Positions 8,771 to 16,685 of a stretch of 64,000 nucleotides of DNA are shown here, piece by piece. Each line of letters begins with the position of its first letter. The stretch's first letter is position 1. This DNA is from Adhaeribacter aerolatus (GTDB taxonomy: Bacteria > Bacteroidota > Bacteroidia > Cytophagales > Hymenobacteraceae): positions 1 to 64,000 of the forward strand of contig NZ_BJYS01000042.1 in assembly GCF_007991635.1 (NCBI RefSeq), given 5' to 3'. Position numbers and translations under genes: made by a program. The notes below the pieces were generated by a model, which was given only the letters and a program-made list of their open reading frames with translations, made no database searches and was not told the origin of the DNA.

Positions 8771-9292
8771 ATGAAAAAAATTTTAGGGTTTGCGCTGTTG
8801 ATGCTTTTTTTTGCCAAAGCCCCGGTTCAGGCGCAGTTTCTGAAAGGTATTATTATTAACCGCTACGACCGGAATGCCATGCACCATGGCAAATGGAAAT
8901 ACCTGGACCGCTCACACGGTCGCCGGCTTATTTGCTACGGCCGCTTCGACCACGGCAAACAGGTAAATGAATGGAAGTATTTTTACCCGAGCGGTAAACT
9001 GCGGATGGAAGAGAAATATACCTGGGAGGGCGACAGGCGCCTGGTAGATGTAACCTTTTACCACGAAAACGGTCAGGTATCAAATAAAGGATTGGCCCGG
9101 GTAGAAATTCAAAACGATAAAACCCATTATTACTGGTTTGGCGATTGGGTCTATTTTGATACGGAAGGTTCTTTCGAGAAAACCGTCACCTACAACAATG
9201 GCCAGCCCATTCAATATTTATACCCCGACGGACGTGTTGAAATAGTACCGGAGAAATTACCCTCGCAAACGGTAGAATTCAGGGGCCGTTAA
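8771..9292 (+). CDS. secreted YwqK/MORN-variant repeat protein
   Basis: A 173-residue protein with a clear signal peptide (basic MKK, hydrophobic core, cleavage near AQA, residues 20-23). The mature part contains short tandem units of the MORN-variant/YwqK type: HGKWKY, NEWKYFYPSGKLRMEEKY, TFYHENGQVSNKG and WVYFDTEGSFEKTVTYNNGQ. Such repeats occur in Bacteroidota exported proteins and in the antitoxin-like YwqK family, but no toxin partner is seen here. Function unknown; probably periplasmic or surface exposed. It converges with the AlbA_2 gene, whose stop lies 12 bases further on. Confidence 0.75.
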   Translation: MKKILGFALLMLFFAKAPVQAQFLKGIIINRYDRNAMHHGKWKYLDRSHGRRLICYGRFDHGKQVNEWKYFYPSGKLRMEEKYTWEGDRRLVDVTFYHENGQVSNKGLARVEIQNDKTHYYWFGDWVYFDTEGSFEKTVTYNNGQPIQYLYPDGRVEIVPEKLPSQTVEFRGR

Positions 9293-9303
9293 ACTGGGTT
9301 AAG

Positions 9304-9945
9304 CTAGCTAAGGGTATAGTACGGTTCTTTTTCCTGGTCGTGCAACCGGATAATACCATGCAATACCAGGGTTACTAAAATGCGCGAGGCCCGTTGCTGC
9401 GAAATATTGGCCAGGTGCATAAACTGCTTTAAAGTAATGCGGGGTTGTCTCTGAAACTGCAGCAGCAAAATAGTTTCCTGTTTGGTGATGGGCTCGTAAG
9501 AGGGTTTAACTGCATCTTCGGTTTTAAGTGAGTGCAGCACCATTTTACTCGTTTGCACCGATTCGTCTTTTACCCGTACGTAACCCCGCCAGTCGTTTTC
9601 GTTTGATTTGGCCAGGTGGGGTTTCTGCCGGCTTTCCGGCACAATGATTTTTAAAACCGTTAATTCATTGTCGTGTTCAATTTCTTTAAAAAATAACCGT
9701 ACTGGCGGGTCGCAGTAAAAATCGGCGGCTTTTTGCAAACTGTGCTTTTCTTCTTCCGGATCGATGCCGCAAATTTTGCCGTTGTCCAGCACACCCACCA
9801 GTATTATGCCGCCCCGGGTATTTGCAAAAGCGGCTAAGGTGCGGGCAATTTTATTCAGGTGCGTAATGGTTTTTTTAAATTCCAGCCGGTCACCTTCGCC
9901 GTGCGCAATTAATTCTTCTAACTCACTCAGCTCAAACTTCTTCAT
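9304..9945 (-). CDS. AlbA_2 (Schlafen AAA_4-like) domain protein
   Basis: About 213 residues from the ATG at 9945; ATGs at 9948 and 9957 are alternatives, and a GTG at 9987 is less likely. ESRLEFK-like GDRLEFKKT, then AFANTRGGIILVGVLDNG and DPEEEKHSLQ, identify the AlbA_2 domain. This domain is found in predicted DNA-binding transcriptional regulators and in Schlafen-type proteins. The C-terminal ~60 residues (TKQETILLLQFQRQPRITLKQF) resemble a winged-helix domain. The start codons lie inside the 3' end of the SDR gene, so translation is probably coupled. I infer a regulator that could act on the SDR product or its operon; target unknown. Confidence 0.8.
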   Translation of the reverse strand: MKKFELSELEELIAHGEGDRLEFKKTITHLNKIARTLAAFANTRGGIILVGVLDNGKICGIDPEEEKHSLQKAADFYCDPPVRLFFKEIEHDNELTVLKIIVPESRQKPHLAKSNENDWRGYVRVKDESVQTSKMVLHSLKTEDAVKPSYEPITKQETILLLQFQRQPRITLKQFMHLANISQQRASRILVTLVLHGIIRLHDQEKEPYYTLS

Positions 9946-10801
9946 CATCGTCGTCATCGTCGGCCGCAAAACCAGTTTGAGCGGCACTATAGCGCCAGAG
10001 CCGCTTGGCCAAAGCCGTATTATAAGTTTCTTTACTTGATTTCCGGGCTTTTTTGTTTTTAAAATATTTACCCGAAACCCCGGCTACTTCAGGCGAAGTG
10101 GCTAAGTAAATTATGGTTTCGGCGCCTTTAACAGCACTTTGCATAAAAGGCCGGCCCAACTTAAATAACCACTTAAGCAAGCCAAAAGAAGTGGTGCCGA
10201 AATTACTCGCAATTACGCCGGGGTGCAGACAGTTGGCCGTTATACTGGTTAATTCCAGGCGGTGCGCCAACTCATACGTAAACAAAATATTGGCCAGTTT
10301 AGAATCGCAGTAAGCCGTAAAAGAAGAATAATTTTTAACGGTATGCGGCTGGTTAAAATCCAGTTGCCCCAGGCGGTGCGCTTCCGACGATACGTTGATG
10401 ACCCGGGCTGCTTCGGCGTTTAATAATTGCTGCCATAATAAATTTGTTAACAAAAAGCCGGATAAATAATTAGTGGCCCAGCACAGTTCGTAACCTTCGG
10501 GAGTCAGGGTAAATTTGCCCGGTAAAATGCCGGCATTGTTTATTAATACATCTATATGGTTAAAGCGGCTTTGTATTTCCAGAGCTAATATTTTTAAATT
10601 GGCCATCCGGGATAAATCGCAGGGAATAAAAAACACCTGCTCGTTTTTAGATTCCTGCTTTATTTCGGCCAAAGCAGCTTTACCACGGGCGGCATCGCGA
10701 CTAACGATAATTACCTGGGCGCCTTGCCGGGCTAATTCTGTTGCTGCTACTTTGCCAATGCCGCTGCTGCCGCCGGTTATTATAACTGTTTTGTTTTTCA
10801 T
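9932..10801 (-). CDS. short-chain dehydrogenase/reductase (retinol dehydrogenase-like)
   Basis: A 289-residue classical-type SDR using NAD(P)H. TGGSSGIG (9-16) is the cofactor loop, NNAG (88-91) the structural motif, Ser138/139 and Y164-C-D-S-K168 the catalytic residues. The order and the LANILFTYELAHRL helix resemble retinol dehydrogenase/WW-domain oxidoreductase-like SDRs. The C-terminus ends in six Asp and two Glu residues. This acidic tail is encoded exactly where the ATG cluster of the downstream AlbA_2 gene lies in another frame, so the tail may be a by-product of the overlap. Substrate unknown. It overlaps the next gene by 14-26 bases. Confidence 0.88.
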   Translation of the reverse strand: MKNKTVIITGGSSGIGKVAATELARQGAQVIIVSRDAARGKAALAEIKQESKNEQVFFIPCDLSRMANLKILALEIQSRFNHIDVLINNAGILPGKFTLTPEGYELCWATNYLSGFLLTNLLWQQLLNAEAARVINVSSEAHRLGQLDFNQPHTVKNYSSFTAYCDSKLANILFTYELAHRLELTSITANCLHPGVIASNFGTTSFGLLKWLFKLGRPFMQSAVKGAETIIYLATSPEVAGVSGKYFKNKKARKSSKETYNTALAKRLWRYSAAQTGFAADDDDDDEEV

Positions 10802-10958
10802 AGGGTTTGGTTGGTAATGCTATCGGCTTTACCCAAATATGAGCGGTAAGCGGTGCGCAAAGAATATACCAGTATATAAATTATAAAGTTTTATTTTCCG
10901 GATTATTGCGGCAGCAACCAATAAGTAGTAATGGCTTTATTAACCAATAGGCACAAAA

Positions 10959-10981
10959 AAAGCGGGCTTGGGGCCCGCTTT
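10959..10981 (-). terminator. rho-independent terminator of the DUF3127 gene
   Basis: AAAGCGGGC/GCCCGCTTT 9-bp stem; on the minus strand it runs into a tract of seven T residues. It has nearly the same loop as the terminator at 6748-6771. Confidence 0.8.
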
Positions 10982-11006
10982 AATAAGACAAGTATAAATA
11001 TTCGGA

Positions 11007-11399
11007 TTAGAAGGGAAGATCGTTATCTGCTTCGTCGGAAAGGAATGAACTGGCCGCAGGTTGCGGCGAAGCTGCCTTGTAATTGTTATTGGCATTTCCC
11101 GTGTTGGCCGGAGCGGCGCCGTTAGCACTTTCAACGCGCCAGGCACTCAGGTTGGTAAAGTACATGGTGGTACCGTTTTTGGTAAATGGCTTGCCCGAAA
11201 GGTTAAAAGTTACTTTTACTTCGTCGCCTATCTTGTATTGATCCAGCACGTTGCACTTATCCTGGGTAAGCTGAAACTTAATATATTGGGTATAAGAACC
11301 GTCTGGAATCTCCAGGACAAACTCTCTTTTCCGGAATTTATCGCTTACCTGGGTCTCGTCGAATATTTCGTGCAATCTACCTTGAACATCAAAAGACAT
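11007..11399 (-). CDS. DUF3127 protein with SSB-like C-terminal tip
   Basis: A 130-residue cytoplasmic protein. Residues 1-90 match DUF3127, an OB-fold-like domain widespread in Bacteroidota (GRLHEIFDETQVSDKFRKRE, then YIKFQLTQDKC). Residues 90-120 are a low-complexity Asn/Ala/Pro/Ser linker. The last nine residues, DEADNDLPF, closely resemble the acidic tip of single-stranded DNA-binding protein (DDDIPF), which recruits DNA-repair partners. The layout OB-like domain, flexible linker, acidic DxLPF tip is that of SSB. Family known, function not; a single-stranded nucleic-acid role is my inference. It is transcribed alone between two terminator-separated units. Confidence 0.85.
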   Translation of the reverse strand: MSFDVQGRLHEIFDETQVSDKFRKREFVLEIPDGSYTQYIKFQLTQDKCNVLDQYKIGDEVKVTFNLSGKPFTKNGTTMYFTNLSAWRVESANGAAPANTGNANNNYKAASPQPAASSFLSDEADNDLPF

Positions 11400-11435
11400 A
11401 GTATTTTAATTTAAATTTTAGCTGAATGTTATTTA

Positions 11436-11443
11436 CAAAGATA
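11436..11443 (-). promoter_or_regulatory. candidate -7 promoter box for the DUF3127 gene
   Basis: The minus strand reads TATCTTTG, an exact TAnnTTTG match, 37 bases upstream of the ATG. The nearest TTG upstream is only 14 nt away, shorter than the usual spacer, so the -33 element is uncertain. Confidence 0.45.
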
Positions 11444-11574
11444 CGTATTTCAGGGCACAATAATTCCTTTTAAAGGTATAATTTTGTCTGGTTTCTGAAC
11501 CGCTAAATGTGGTAATAACGTAGTTGTAGCTTTATAAATTTTAGGTCGGAAGCACAAATTTGAAGAAAAATTCC

Positions 11575-12501
11575 ATGCAAAAAATAGCCATTGCGGTTCA
11601 CGGCGGGGCCGGTACCATCTTGCGTTCGGCCATGTCGCCGGAGAAAGAAAGACATTACCTGAACGCCCTCGAAAGTGCCGTAAAGGTAGGTCACCACATT
11701 TTAGCCTCCGGCAGAACGGCCTTGGAAGCGGTAATTAAAACCGTGCAATACCTGGAAGATGAGCCTATATTTAATGCCGGCAAAGGATCGGTGTTTACGC
11801 ATGAAGGCCACCACGAAATGGATGCCGCGGTTATGTGCGGCCAGACTTTAACGGCCGGGGCCGTGGCGGGTGTGCGGCAGGTACGGAACCCGATTTTGCT
11901 GGCCGATGAGGTACGGATGCAATCGGAGCATGTGCTTTTAAGCGGAGCCGGGGCTGAAGAATTTGGCCGCGAAAGAGGACTCATTTTTGAACCGGATAGC
12001 TATTTTTACGACGAGTACCGTTACCAGCAGTGGCTGGAAGCACAGCGCACCGATACCGTAACCCTGGATCATACGGAGGATCGCAAATTTGGTACCGTAG
12101 GCGCCGTAGCGGTAGATGTATCGGGTAATCTGGCCGCCGCTACTTCTACCGGCGGCATGACGAATAAAAAATACAACCGCATCGGCGACAGCCCCATTAT
12201 TGGTGCGGGTACTTACGCCGCCAACCACACCTGCGCAGTATCGTGTACCGGCCACGGCGAATATTTTATGCGGGCCGTAGTGGCTTACGATGTGGCGTGC
12301 CTGATGGAATACAAGGGGGTTAACTTGCAGCAGGCTTGTGATTACGTGGTAAAAGATAAACTGGTAAAGCAGGGCGGGGAAGGAGGTTTAATTGCCGTAG
12401 ACCAGGCGGCCAATATTATCCTGAGCTTTAATTCCGAAGGGATGTACCGGGCCTCCCGGTTAAACAACGAGTCCATTTACAGCCGTATTTACAAAGATTA
12501 G
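11575..12501 (+). CDS. iaaA: isoaspartyl peptidase / plant-type L-asparaginase
   Basis: A 308-residue Ntn-hydrolase precursor from the ATG at 11575; an in-frame TTG 15 bases earlier is not needed. HGGAGTI at the N-terminus and FGTVGAVAVD with the nucleophile Thr174 mark the autocatalytic cleavage site. GDSPIIGAGTYA and CTGHGE are substrate-site motifs. It hydrolyses beta-aspartyl dipeptides and asparagine after self-cleavage into alpha and beta subunits. No signal peptide, so cytoplasmic. The convergent neighbour is cyanophycinase, whose beta-Asp-Arg product is a known substrate for this enzyme class. The two probably form a catabolic pair although on opposite strands. Confidence 0.92.
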   Translation: MQKIAIAVHGGAGTILRSAMSPEKERHYLNALESAVKVGHHILASGRTALEAVIKTVQYLEDEPIFNAGKGSVFTHEGHHEMDAAVMCGQTLTAGAVAGVRQVRNPILLADEVRMQSEHVLLSGAGAEEFGRERGLIFEPDSYFYDEYRYQQWLEAQRTDTVTLDHTEDRKFGTVGAVAVDVSGNLAAATSTGGMTNKKYNRIGDSPIIGAGTYAANHTCAVSCTGHGEYFMRAVVAYDVACLMEYKGVNLQQACDYVVKDKLVKQGGEGGLIAVDQAANIILSFNSEGMYRASRLNNESIYSRIYKD

Positions 12502-12640
12502 AAGGATATTCTAGAGGTAATAGCAATTGGATTTCCGCAGCAGATAAAGTCTTGCTTTAATATGGTCAATTTAGCATGTTTGCACCACCAACTAGCAGGT
12601 GGAAGGACAGTTTTGCGTTAATAATTGAAGTCTTAGGAGG

Positions 12641-12684
12641 GACCTCATCCCCCAACCCCTTCTCCTTGAGGCGAAGGGGAGCTC
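12641..12684 (+). repeat. palindromic intergenic element, copy 1
   Basis: Starts GACCTCATCCCCCAACCCC and folds through CCCCTTCTCC-TTGAG-GCGAAGGGG. Its layout (CCTCA-C-rich arm followed by a hairpin) matches the reverse complement of the element at 12939-12979. This type of CCTCAxCCC-plus-hairpin sequence is a common dispersed intergenic repeat in bacteria. Confidence 0.6.
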
Positions 12685-12938
12685 CGGTAATGCTTTGTTT
12701 AATGGAAACGCTTTTAGCTGCTGGTGAAAGATTGTAGTATAATGTATTATAAAGATTAAATATTCAATTCTCTTTTACTTTCTCAGTAAACATTTAACCA
12801 GCATTCTTGCACTAGCACTGTTCCTATTAAATATTCAGAATTACTTTGTACGTGGAGCGGTAACAAACCCGCATTTATAATTCATAATATCGAATCTTTA
12901 ATTTATTGGAGCACAACAGCTCTAAGAGTAATTAAAGT

Positions 12939-12979
12939 CTCTCTCCTTTTTCAGGAGAGGGATTTAGGGTGAGGTTCTC
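12939..12979 (-). repeat. palindromic intergenic element, copy 2 (inverted)
   Basis: Read on the minus strand: GAACCTCACCCTAAATCCC then CTCTCCTGAAAAAGGAGAG, a 7-bp-plus hairpin. Same architecture as copy 1 but inverted and diverged in sequence. It lies 13 bases after the cyanophycinase stop codon and may terminate that transcript. Confidence 0.6.
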
Positions 12980-12991
12980 CCGTAACAGCAA

Positions 12992-13882
12992 TTAGTAAGC
13001 GATATCTTCCCGCTTTAAGTGCGTTGCTTTATCGCGGTAAAAAGTGCGTTCGGCAATATCGTAGAGGTTGCCCTTGGCCAATACGTGCATAATCAGGTTC
13101 TCGATGGATAAAGCCGAGCCTTTGGGTACTTCCAAGGTGTTATTGTGGTTGATGTGGTGCCCGTCGATTATAATTACCAGGTTGGAGCCAATGGTTTCGA
13201 TTTGGTTGCCGTTGGTGATTAATACACCGGTATCTTCGCCCAAGCCAATGCCAATTGCTTTGGGGTGCGTGGCGACGGCCTCAATCAACCGGCCGAACCG
13301 GCCCCGCTTCACAAAATGAGAATCAATAATTACATTCCGGATCAGACCCAGGCCTTCGCGTAATTTTACAGCCCCTTTCATCAATGCCTCGGGGCTGCTG
13401 CCGCCCTTAATCATAATTTCGGACATGGCCATGGCGCCGGCGCTGGTACCCGCAATCACAAAGTCTTCTTCCAACTGATAACGTTCCAGGCAAATTTTCA
13501 GAAATTCGCTCTGGCCAAAAAAATTAACCAGCCGAGATTGGTCGCCGCCGGTAAATAAAATGCCATCGGCGAGCCGCAACCGTTCGAGGTATTCGGGCAG
13601 GCGAGCGTCCTCGGGCGTCCGGATGTGCATTAACCCAATATTATTACAGCCCAGAATACCAAAAGCGCCTACATACCGATCGCCTACTTCCTCCGGAATC
13701 ATAGAAGCCGAGGTAATTACTTCGATGCGCGGGTTTTTATCGCGCAGTTCAGTTACAATTCTTTTTAAAATACCGAGTTCAAAAAAATCGAGGTGATATT
13801 TTTTCTTCGAATTCGGGTTGGGGTAAGTTCCTTTATCCTCGTTTCCGCCAATGGCAATCAGTTTTCCTTTCGGTATAGTCAC
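12992..13882 (-). CDS. cphB: cyanophycinase
   Basis: A 296-residue S51-family serine peptidase that degrades the reserve polymer cyanophycin (multi-Arg-poly-Asp) to beta-Asp-Arg dipeptides. The nucleophile Ser147 lies in GTSAGA, with Gln115 in TGGDQSRL and a His in IIDSHFVKRGRFGRL, as in the family. No signal peptide, so it is an intracellular form. Translation starts at a GTG (13882); the next residues TIPKGKLIAIGG give the expected N-terminus. Cyanophycin synthetase (cphA) is not in the window. It faces the isoaspartyl peptidase gene, which would finish dipeptide hydrolysis. Confidence 0.92.
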   Translation of the reverse strand: MTIPKGKLIAIGGNEDKGTYPNPNSKKKYHLDFFELGILKRIVTELRDKNPRIEVITSASMIPEEVGDRYVGAFGILGCNNIGLMHIRTPEDARLPEYLERLRLADGILFTGGDQSRLVNFFGQSEFLKICLERYQLEEDFVIAGTSAGAMAMSEIMIKGGSSPEALMKGAVKLREGLGLIRNVIIDSHFVKRGRFGRLIEAVATHPKAIGIGLGEDTGVLITNGNQIETIGSNLVIIIDGHHINHNNTLEVPKGSALSIENLIMHVLAKGNLYDIAERTFYRDKATHLKREDIAY

Positions 13883-14109
13883 GTATAAATTCAGAAAATG
13901 GTAAGCCTTTAGTCAGGCAGTTGAAAATATTAGTCGCTGTAAAATTAAAATAAAACCATTTATAAATCTCTTTAAACCAAGGCTTAATTTCCCAACTACA
14001 GCCGATTTAATTATTGGGTTTACTTAAATTAAACAACCAGGTTTTTAACCTATTAAAAAGAGGGGCGTATAGAAACCCAGAAGTCAGTAAAATATTAAAG
14101 TAAAAAACT

Positions 14110-14607
14110 ATGGAATTAAAAACATTGAATGATCTTTTGGTGCATCAGCTGAAAGATTTATATGGCGCTGAACAACAATTACTGAAAGCCATGCCTAAAA
14201 TGCAGGCTAAAATTACCGCCAAAGAATTGCAGGAGGCCTTTACGAAGCACATGGAAGAAACCCAAAACCAGGTAAAACGTCTGGAGCGGGTTTTCCAGTC
14301 GTTGGGCATTAAGCCGGAGGCCGAAAAGTGCAAAGCCATGGAAGGTTTGCTGAAAGAAGCCGAAGAATTTTTGACTTACGATGCCGATAAAGCGGTAATG
14401 GATGCCGGTATTATTGCCAGCGCGCAGCGCGTAGAACACTACGAAATTGCTGGTTACGGCACCGCCTGTACTTATGCTAAATTCTTAGGCCATACCGAAG
14501 CCCTGAATTTATTGCAGGAAACTTTAAGCGAAGAAAAGAAAACCGACGAAAAGTTGTCTTACATCGCCGAAACATCCATTAACATTAAAGCCGAAAACCA
14601 CAAATAA
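14110..14607 (+). CDS. YciE/YciF-family ferritin-like protein (DUF892)
   Basis: A 165-residue all-helical protein. LNDLLVHQLKDLYGAEQQLLKAMPKM is the standard DUF892 opening, and the Glu/His residues in KHMEETQNQVKRLE and RVEHYEIAGYG are the di-iron ligands expected of this ferritin-like fold. Members are induced by osmotic, stationary-phase or oxidative stress in enterobacteria; the role here is inferred by family only. A single gene with a strong terminator shared with the convergent aminopeptidase gene. Confidence 0.92.
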   Translation: MELKTLNDLLVHQLKDLYGAEQQLLKAMPKMQAKITAKELQEAFTKHMEETQNQVKRLERVFQSLGIKPEAEKCKAMEGLLKEAEEFLTYDADKAVMDAGIIASAQRVEHYEIAGYGTACTYAKFLGHTEALNLLQETLSEEKKTDEKLSYIAETSINIKAENHK

Positions 14608-14629
14608 GCATTTAGGTTTTATAAACAAA

Positions 14630-14660
14630 AGCCCTGACGCTGCTATTAAGCGCCAGGGCT
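14630..14660. terminator. bidirectional rho-independent terminator
   Basis: AGCCCTGACGC pairs with GCGCCAGGGCT with one mismatch; flanked by CAAAA on the left and TTTTGTTT on the right. It lies between the stop of the YciF-like gene and the stop of the M1 peptidase gene. Confidence 0.85.
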
Positions 14661-14669
14661 TTTTGTTTG

Positions 14670-16457
14670 TTAGCCGATTAGTTTATCTAAGGTACTCGTT
14701 GCTACCGCATGGTAATTGGGACGGGCGTTCCGGTATATATTAGAAGCCCTGTTTGCATCTTTAGCCTTGATACTTTTGTAAAGCGGAACCAGGAATTTAC
14801 GCCGGCCAACGGTAGTTAAGAATTTTTCCAGGGCCGGGTAGGCGGGCGCATACGCTTGCTGCACGGCAAAACCTAACCAAACCGCTAATATTTCAGCGTT
14901 GCCCGAATTGGTTAAATCGAAAGCCCTATCTAATTCCTGGATTTGCGTTGGGTTTAAGGTTGGTTCTATTAAATGCAGAAAATAAAGCCACTCGTGCGTA
15001 GACCAGGATTCTGTTTTTATAACCGAGGCCGATGGATTTTGTTGCCACCTTGCGGCTTGCTCTTTTACCTTTTCGAACAGGAGCGAAGTGAGGTAGGGTT
15101 TATTTTCGGGTAAACCAGGCCGGTAAATCCAGGCTTCGGGCGCTACAACTATGGCCGAATTACTGGGTAAGTTAAATAAATGCTGTTGCAGAAAGGTCAG
15201 AAAGTTTTCGGTGTCCATGGCCCGAAAAGCATTTTTGGTAAAATATTCCCGGATAAATTGATCGAAGGCCGGTCGGCCAAACTTTTCTTCCAGGGCCAGC
15301 AAAAAATAATTGCCGTTTTCGTAAGCTATTTCGGTTAGTCCTTCGTCGGGGTCGCGGTCAGTCAGGTTTAGCTTTAAGCAGGTATCCGGCGATTCGGGCC
15401 CGAGTTCCTGCAGGGTTTGCTGTAAATCCGCGTACCCGAGTACTTTTAACATATCGGCGTAATCTTTTCCGTACAACGCCTCCATAATGCGCCGCTCAAA
15501 ATAAACGGTAAAGCCTTCGTTCAGCCAGAAATCGTTCCAGGTGGCATTGGTTACCAGGTTGCCCGACCACGAATGAGCCAGCTCGTGGGCTACCAGGCTG
15601 GTTAGAGATTTATCGCCGGCAATAATGGTGGGCGTAACAAAAGTCAGCATTGGGTTTTCCATGCCGCCAAACGGGAAACTGGGCGGCAGCAACAACAAAT
15701 CGTACTGGTCCCATAAATACTGCCCGTATAAATTCTCGGCGGCCGTAACCATAGCTGGCAATTCGGCAAATTCCTGGTAAGCAGCTTCTAACTGCTCCGG
15801 TTCGGCGTACACACCGGTCCGATCATCCAGTTCTTTAAAAACCAGATTTCCTACGGCCAGTGCCATCAGGTAAGAGGGGATAGGCCGGGTTTGCCGAAAA
15901 TTATAAATGCCGGTGGTATTTTTTTGCCGGGGATTTTCAGCGCTCATCAATGCCAGAAACTGGGTTGGCACCTGTACCTGCGCTTCGTAGGTAAACCGGA
16001 TGCCAGGGCTATCCTGGCAGGGAAGCCAGGTTCGCGCCAGAATCGCCTGCGATTGGGTAAATAAAAAAGGATATTTTTTGCCGCCGGTTTGGGCCGGTGT
16101 CAGCCATTGCAGGGCTGCCGCCTGTGGGGTGGTTTCGTACCAGATGGTAACTGTTTTGGTGCCGGGCTGCAAGATTATCTTTAAAGGGCATCCCAGGTAG
16201 GGTTTAGTTTCGCCAAGGGTAAAGGTGCCGGGGGTATCTTCATCAAGTTTTACTTCTTTTATTTGGAGCCCGTCCGTATCAAATATTATTGCGGAGGCTT
16301 CCGGCGTAGCCTTAATCGAGTAAGTGGCTTGCCCGGTTATTTTCTTCAAATCAAAATCTACCCGAATATTTAAATGCAGGTGCGTCACAACGGCTTGGCC
16401 GGGTTGGGCAAAAGAATGCGGGTCCGGCGCTTGTTTCTCAGAAGTTGTATGGTTCAT
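14670..16457 (-). CDS. M1-family zinc aminopeptidase (leukotriene A4 hydrolase-like)
   Basis: A 595-residue protein with the M1 layout: beta-sandwich (1-200), catalytic domain with GGMEN (264-268), zinc motif H291-E-L-A-H295 and third ligand Glu314 in NEGFT, and a C-terminal helical domain similar to LTA4 hydrolase. EIAYENG near residue 390 is where the catalytic tyrosine lies in this group. It removes N-terminal residues from peptides. No signal peptide is visible, so it should be cytoplasmic. Length matches the short LTA4H-type branch rather than the 870-residue PepN type. Single gene. Confidence 0.92.
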   Translation of the reverse strand: MNHTTSEKQAPDPHSFAQPGQAVVTHLHLNIRVDFDLKKITGQATYSIKATPEASAIIFDTDGLQIKEVKLDEDTPGTFTLGETKPYLGCPLKIILQPGTKTVTIWYETTPQAAALQWLTPAQTGGKKYPFLFTQSQAILARTWLPCQDSPGIRFTYEAQVQVPTQFLALMSAENPRQKNTTGIYNFRQTRPIPSYLMALAVGNLVFKELDDRTGVYAEPEQLEAAYQEFAELPAMVTAAENLYGQYLWDQYDLLLLPPSFPFGGMENPMLTFVTPTIIAGDKSLTSLVAHELAHSWSGNLVTNATWNDFWLNEGFTVYFERRIMEALYGKDYADMLKVLGYADLQQTLQELGPESPDTCLKLNLTDRDPDEGLTEIAYENGNYFLLALEEKFGRPAFDQFIREYFTKNAFRAMDTENFLTFLQQHLFNLPSNSAIVVAPEAWIYRPGLPENKPYLTSLLFEKVKEQAARWQQNPSASVIKTESWSTHEWLYFLHLIEPTLNPTQIQELDRAFDLTNSGNAEILAVWLGFAVQQAYAPAYPALEKFLTTVGRRKFLVPLYKSIKAKDANRASNIYRNARPNYHAVATSTLDKLIG

Positions 16458-16685
16458 AGAGGGTAAATTTAAAAATAAAAAACGGCAGGAGTAATATACT
16501 GTAATCTAACTTGTAAAGTGCTTTTTACGGCCGAAATCCGGAAAGCACCCGTTGGGGTAGGATTATTTCTATAATAACATTTTCGGGAATAAAACAGTAA
16601 TAGTAGAAGTATCGGAGAAAGTACATATAAAGTCGCTAATCTTTAAAATGTACAGTTTCGGTTTGTTTTTATTTTTTCATCACTT

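Larger units (their letters stand above)
12502..12991. other. intergenic stretch between convergent iaaA and cphB
   Basis: No gene seen. The stretch carries two related palindromic elements in inverted orientation (12641-12684 and 12939-12979), listed separately, with about 250 bases of AT-rich sequence between them. They may serve as transcription terminators for the two convergent genes. Confidence 0.6.
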
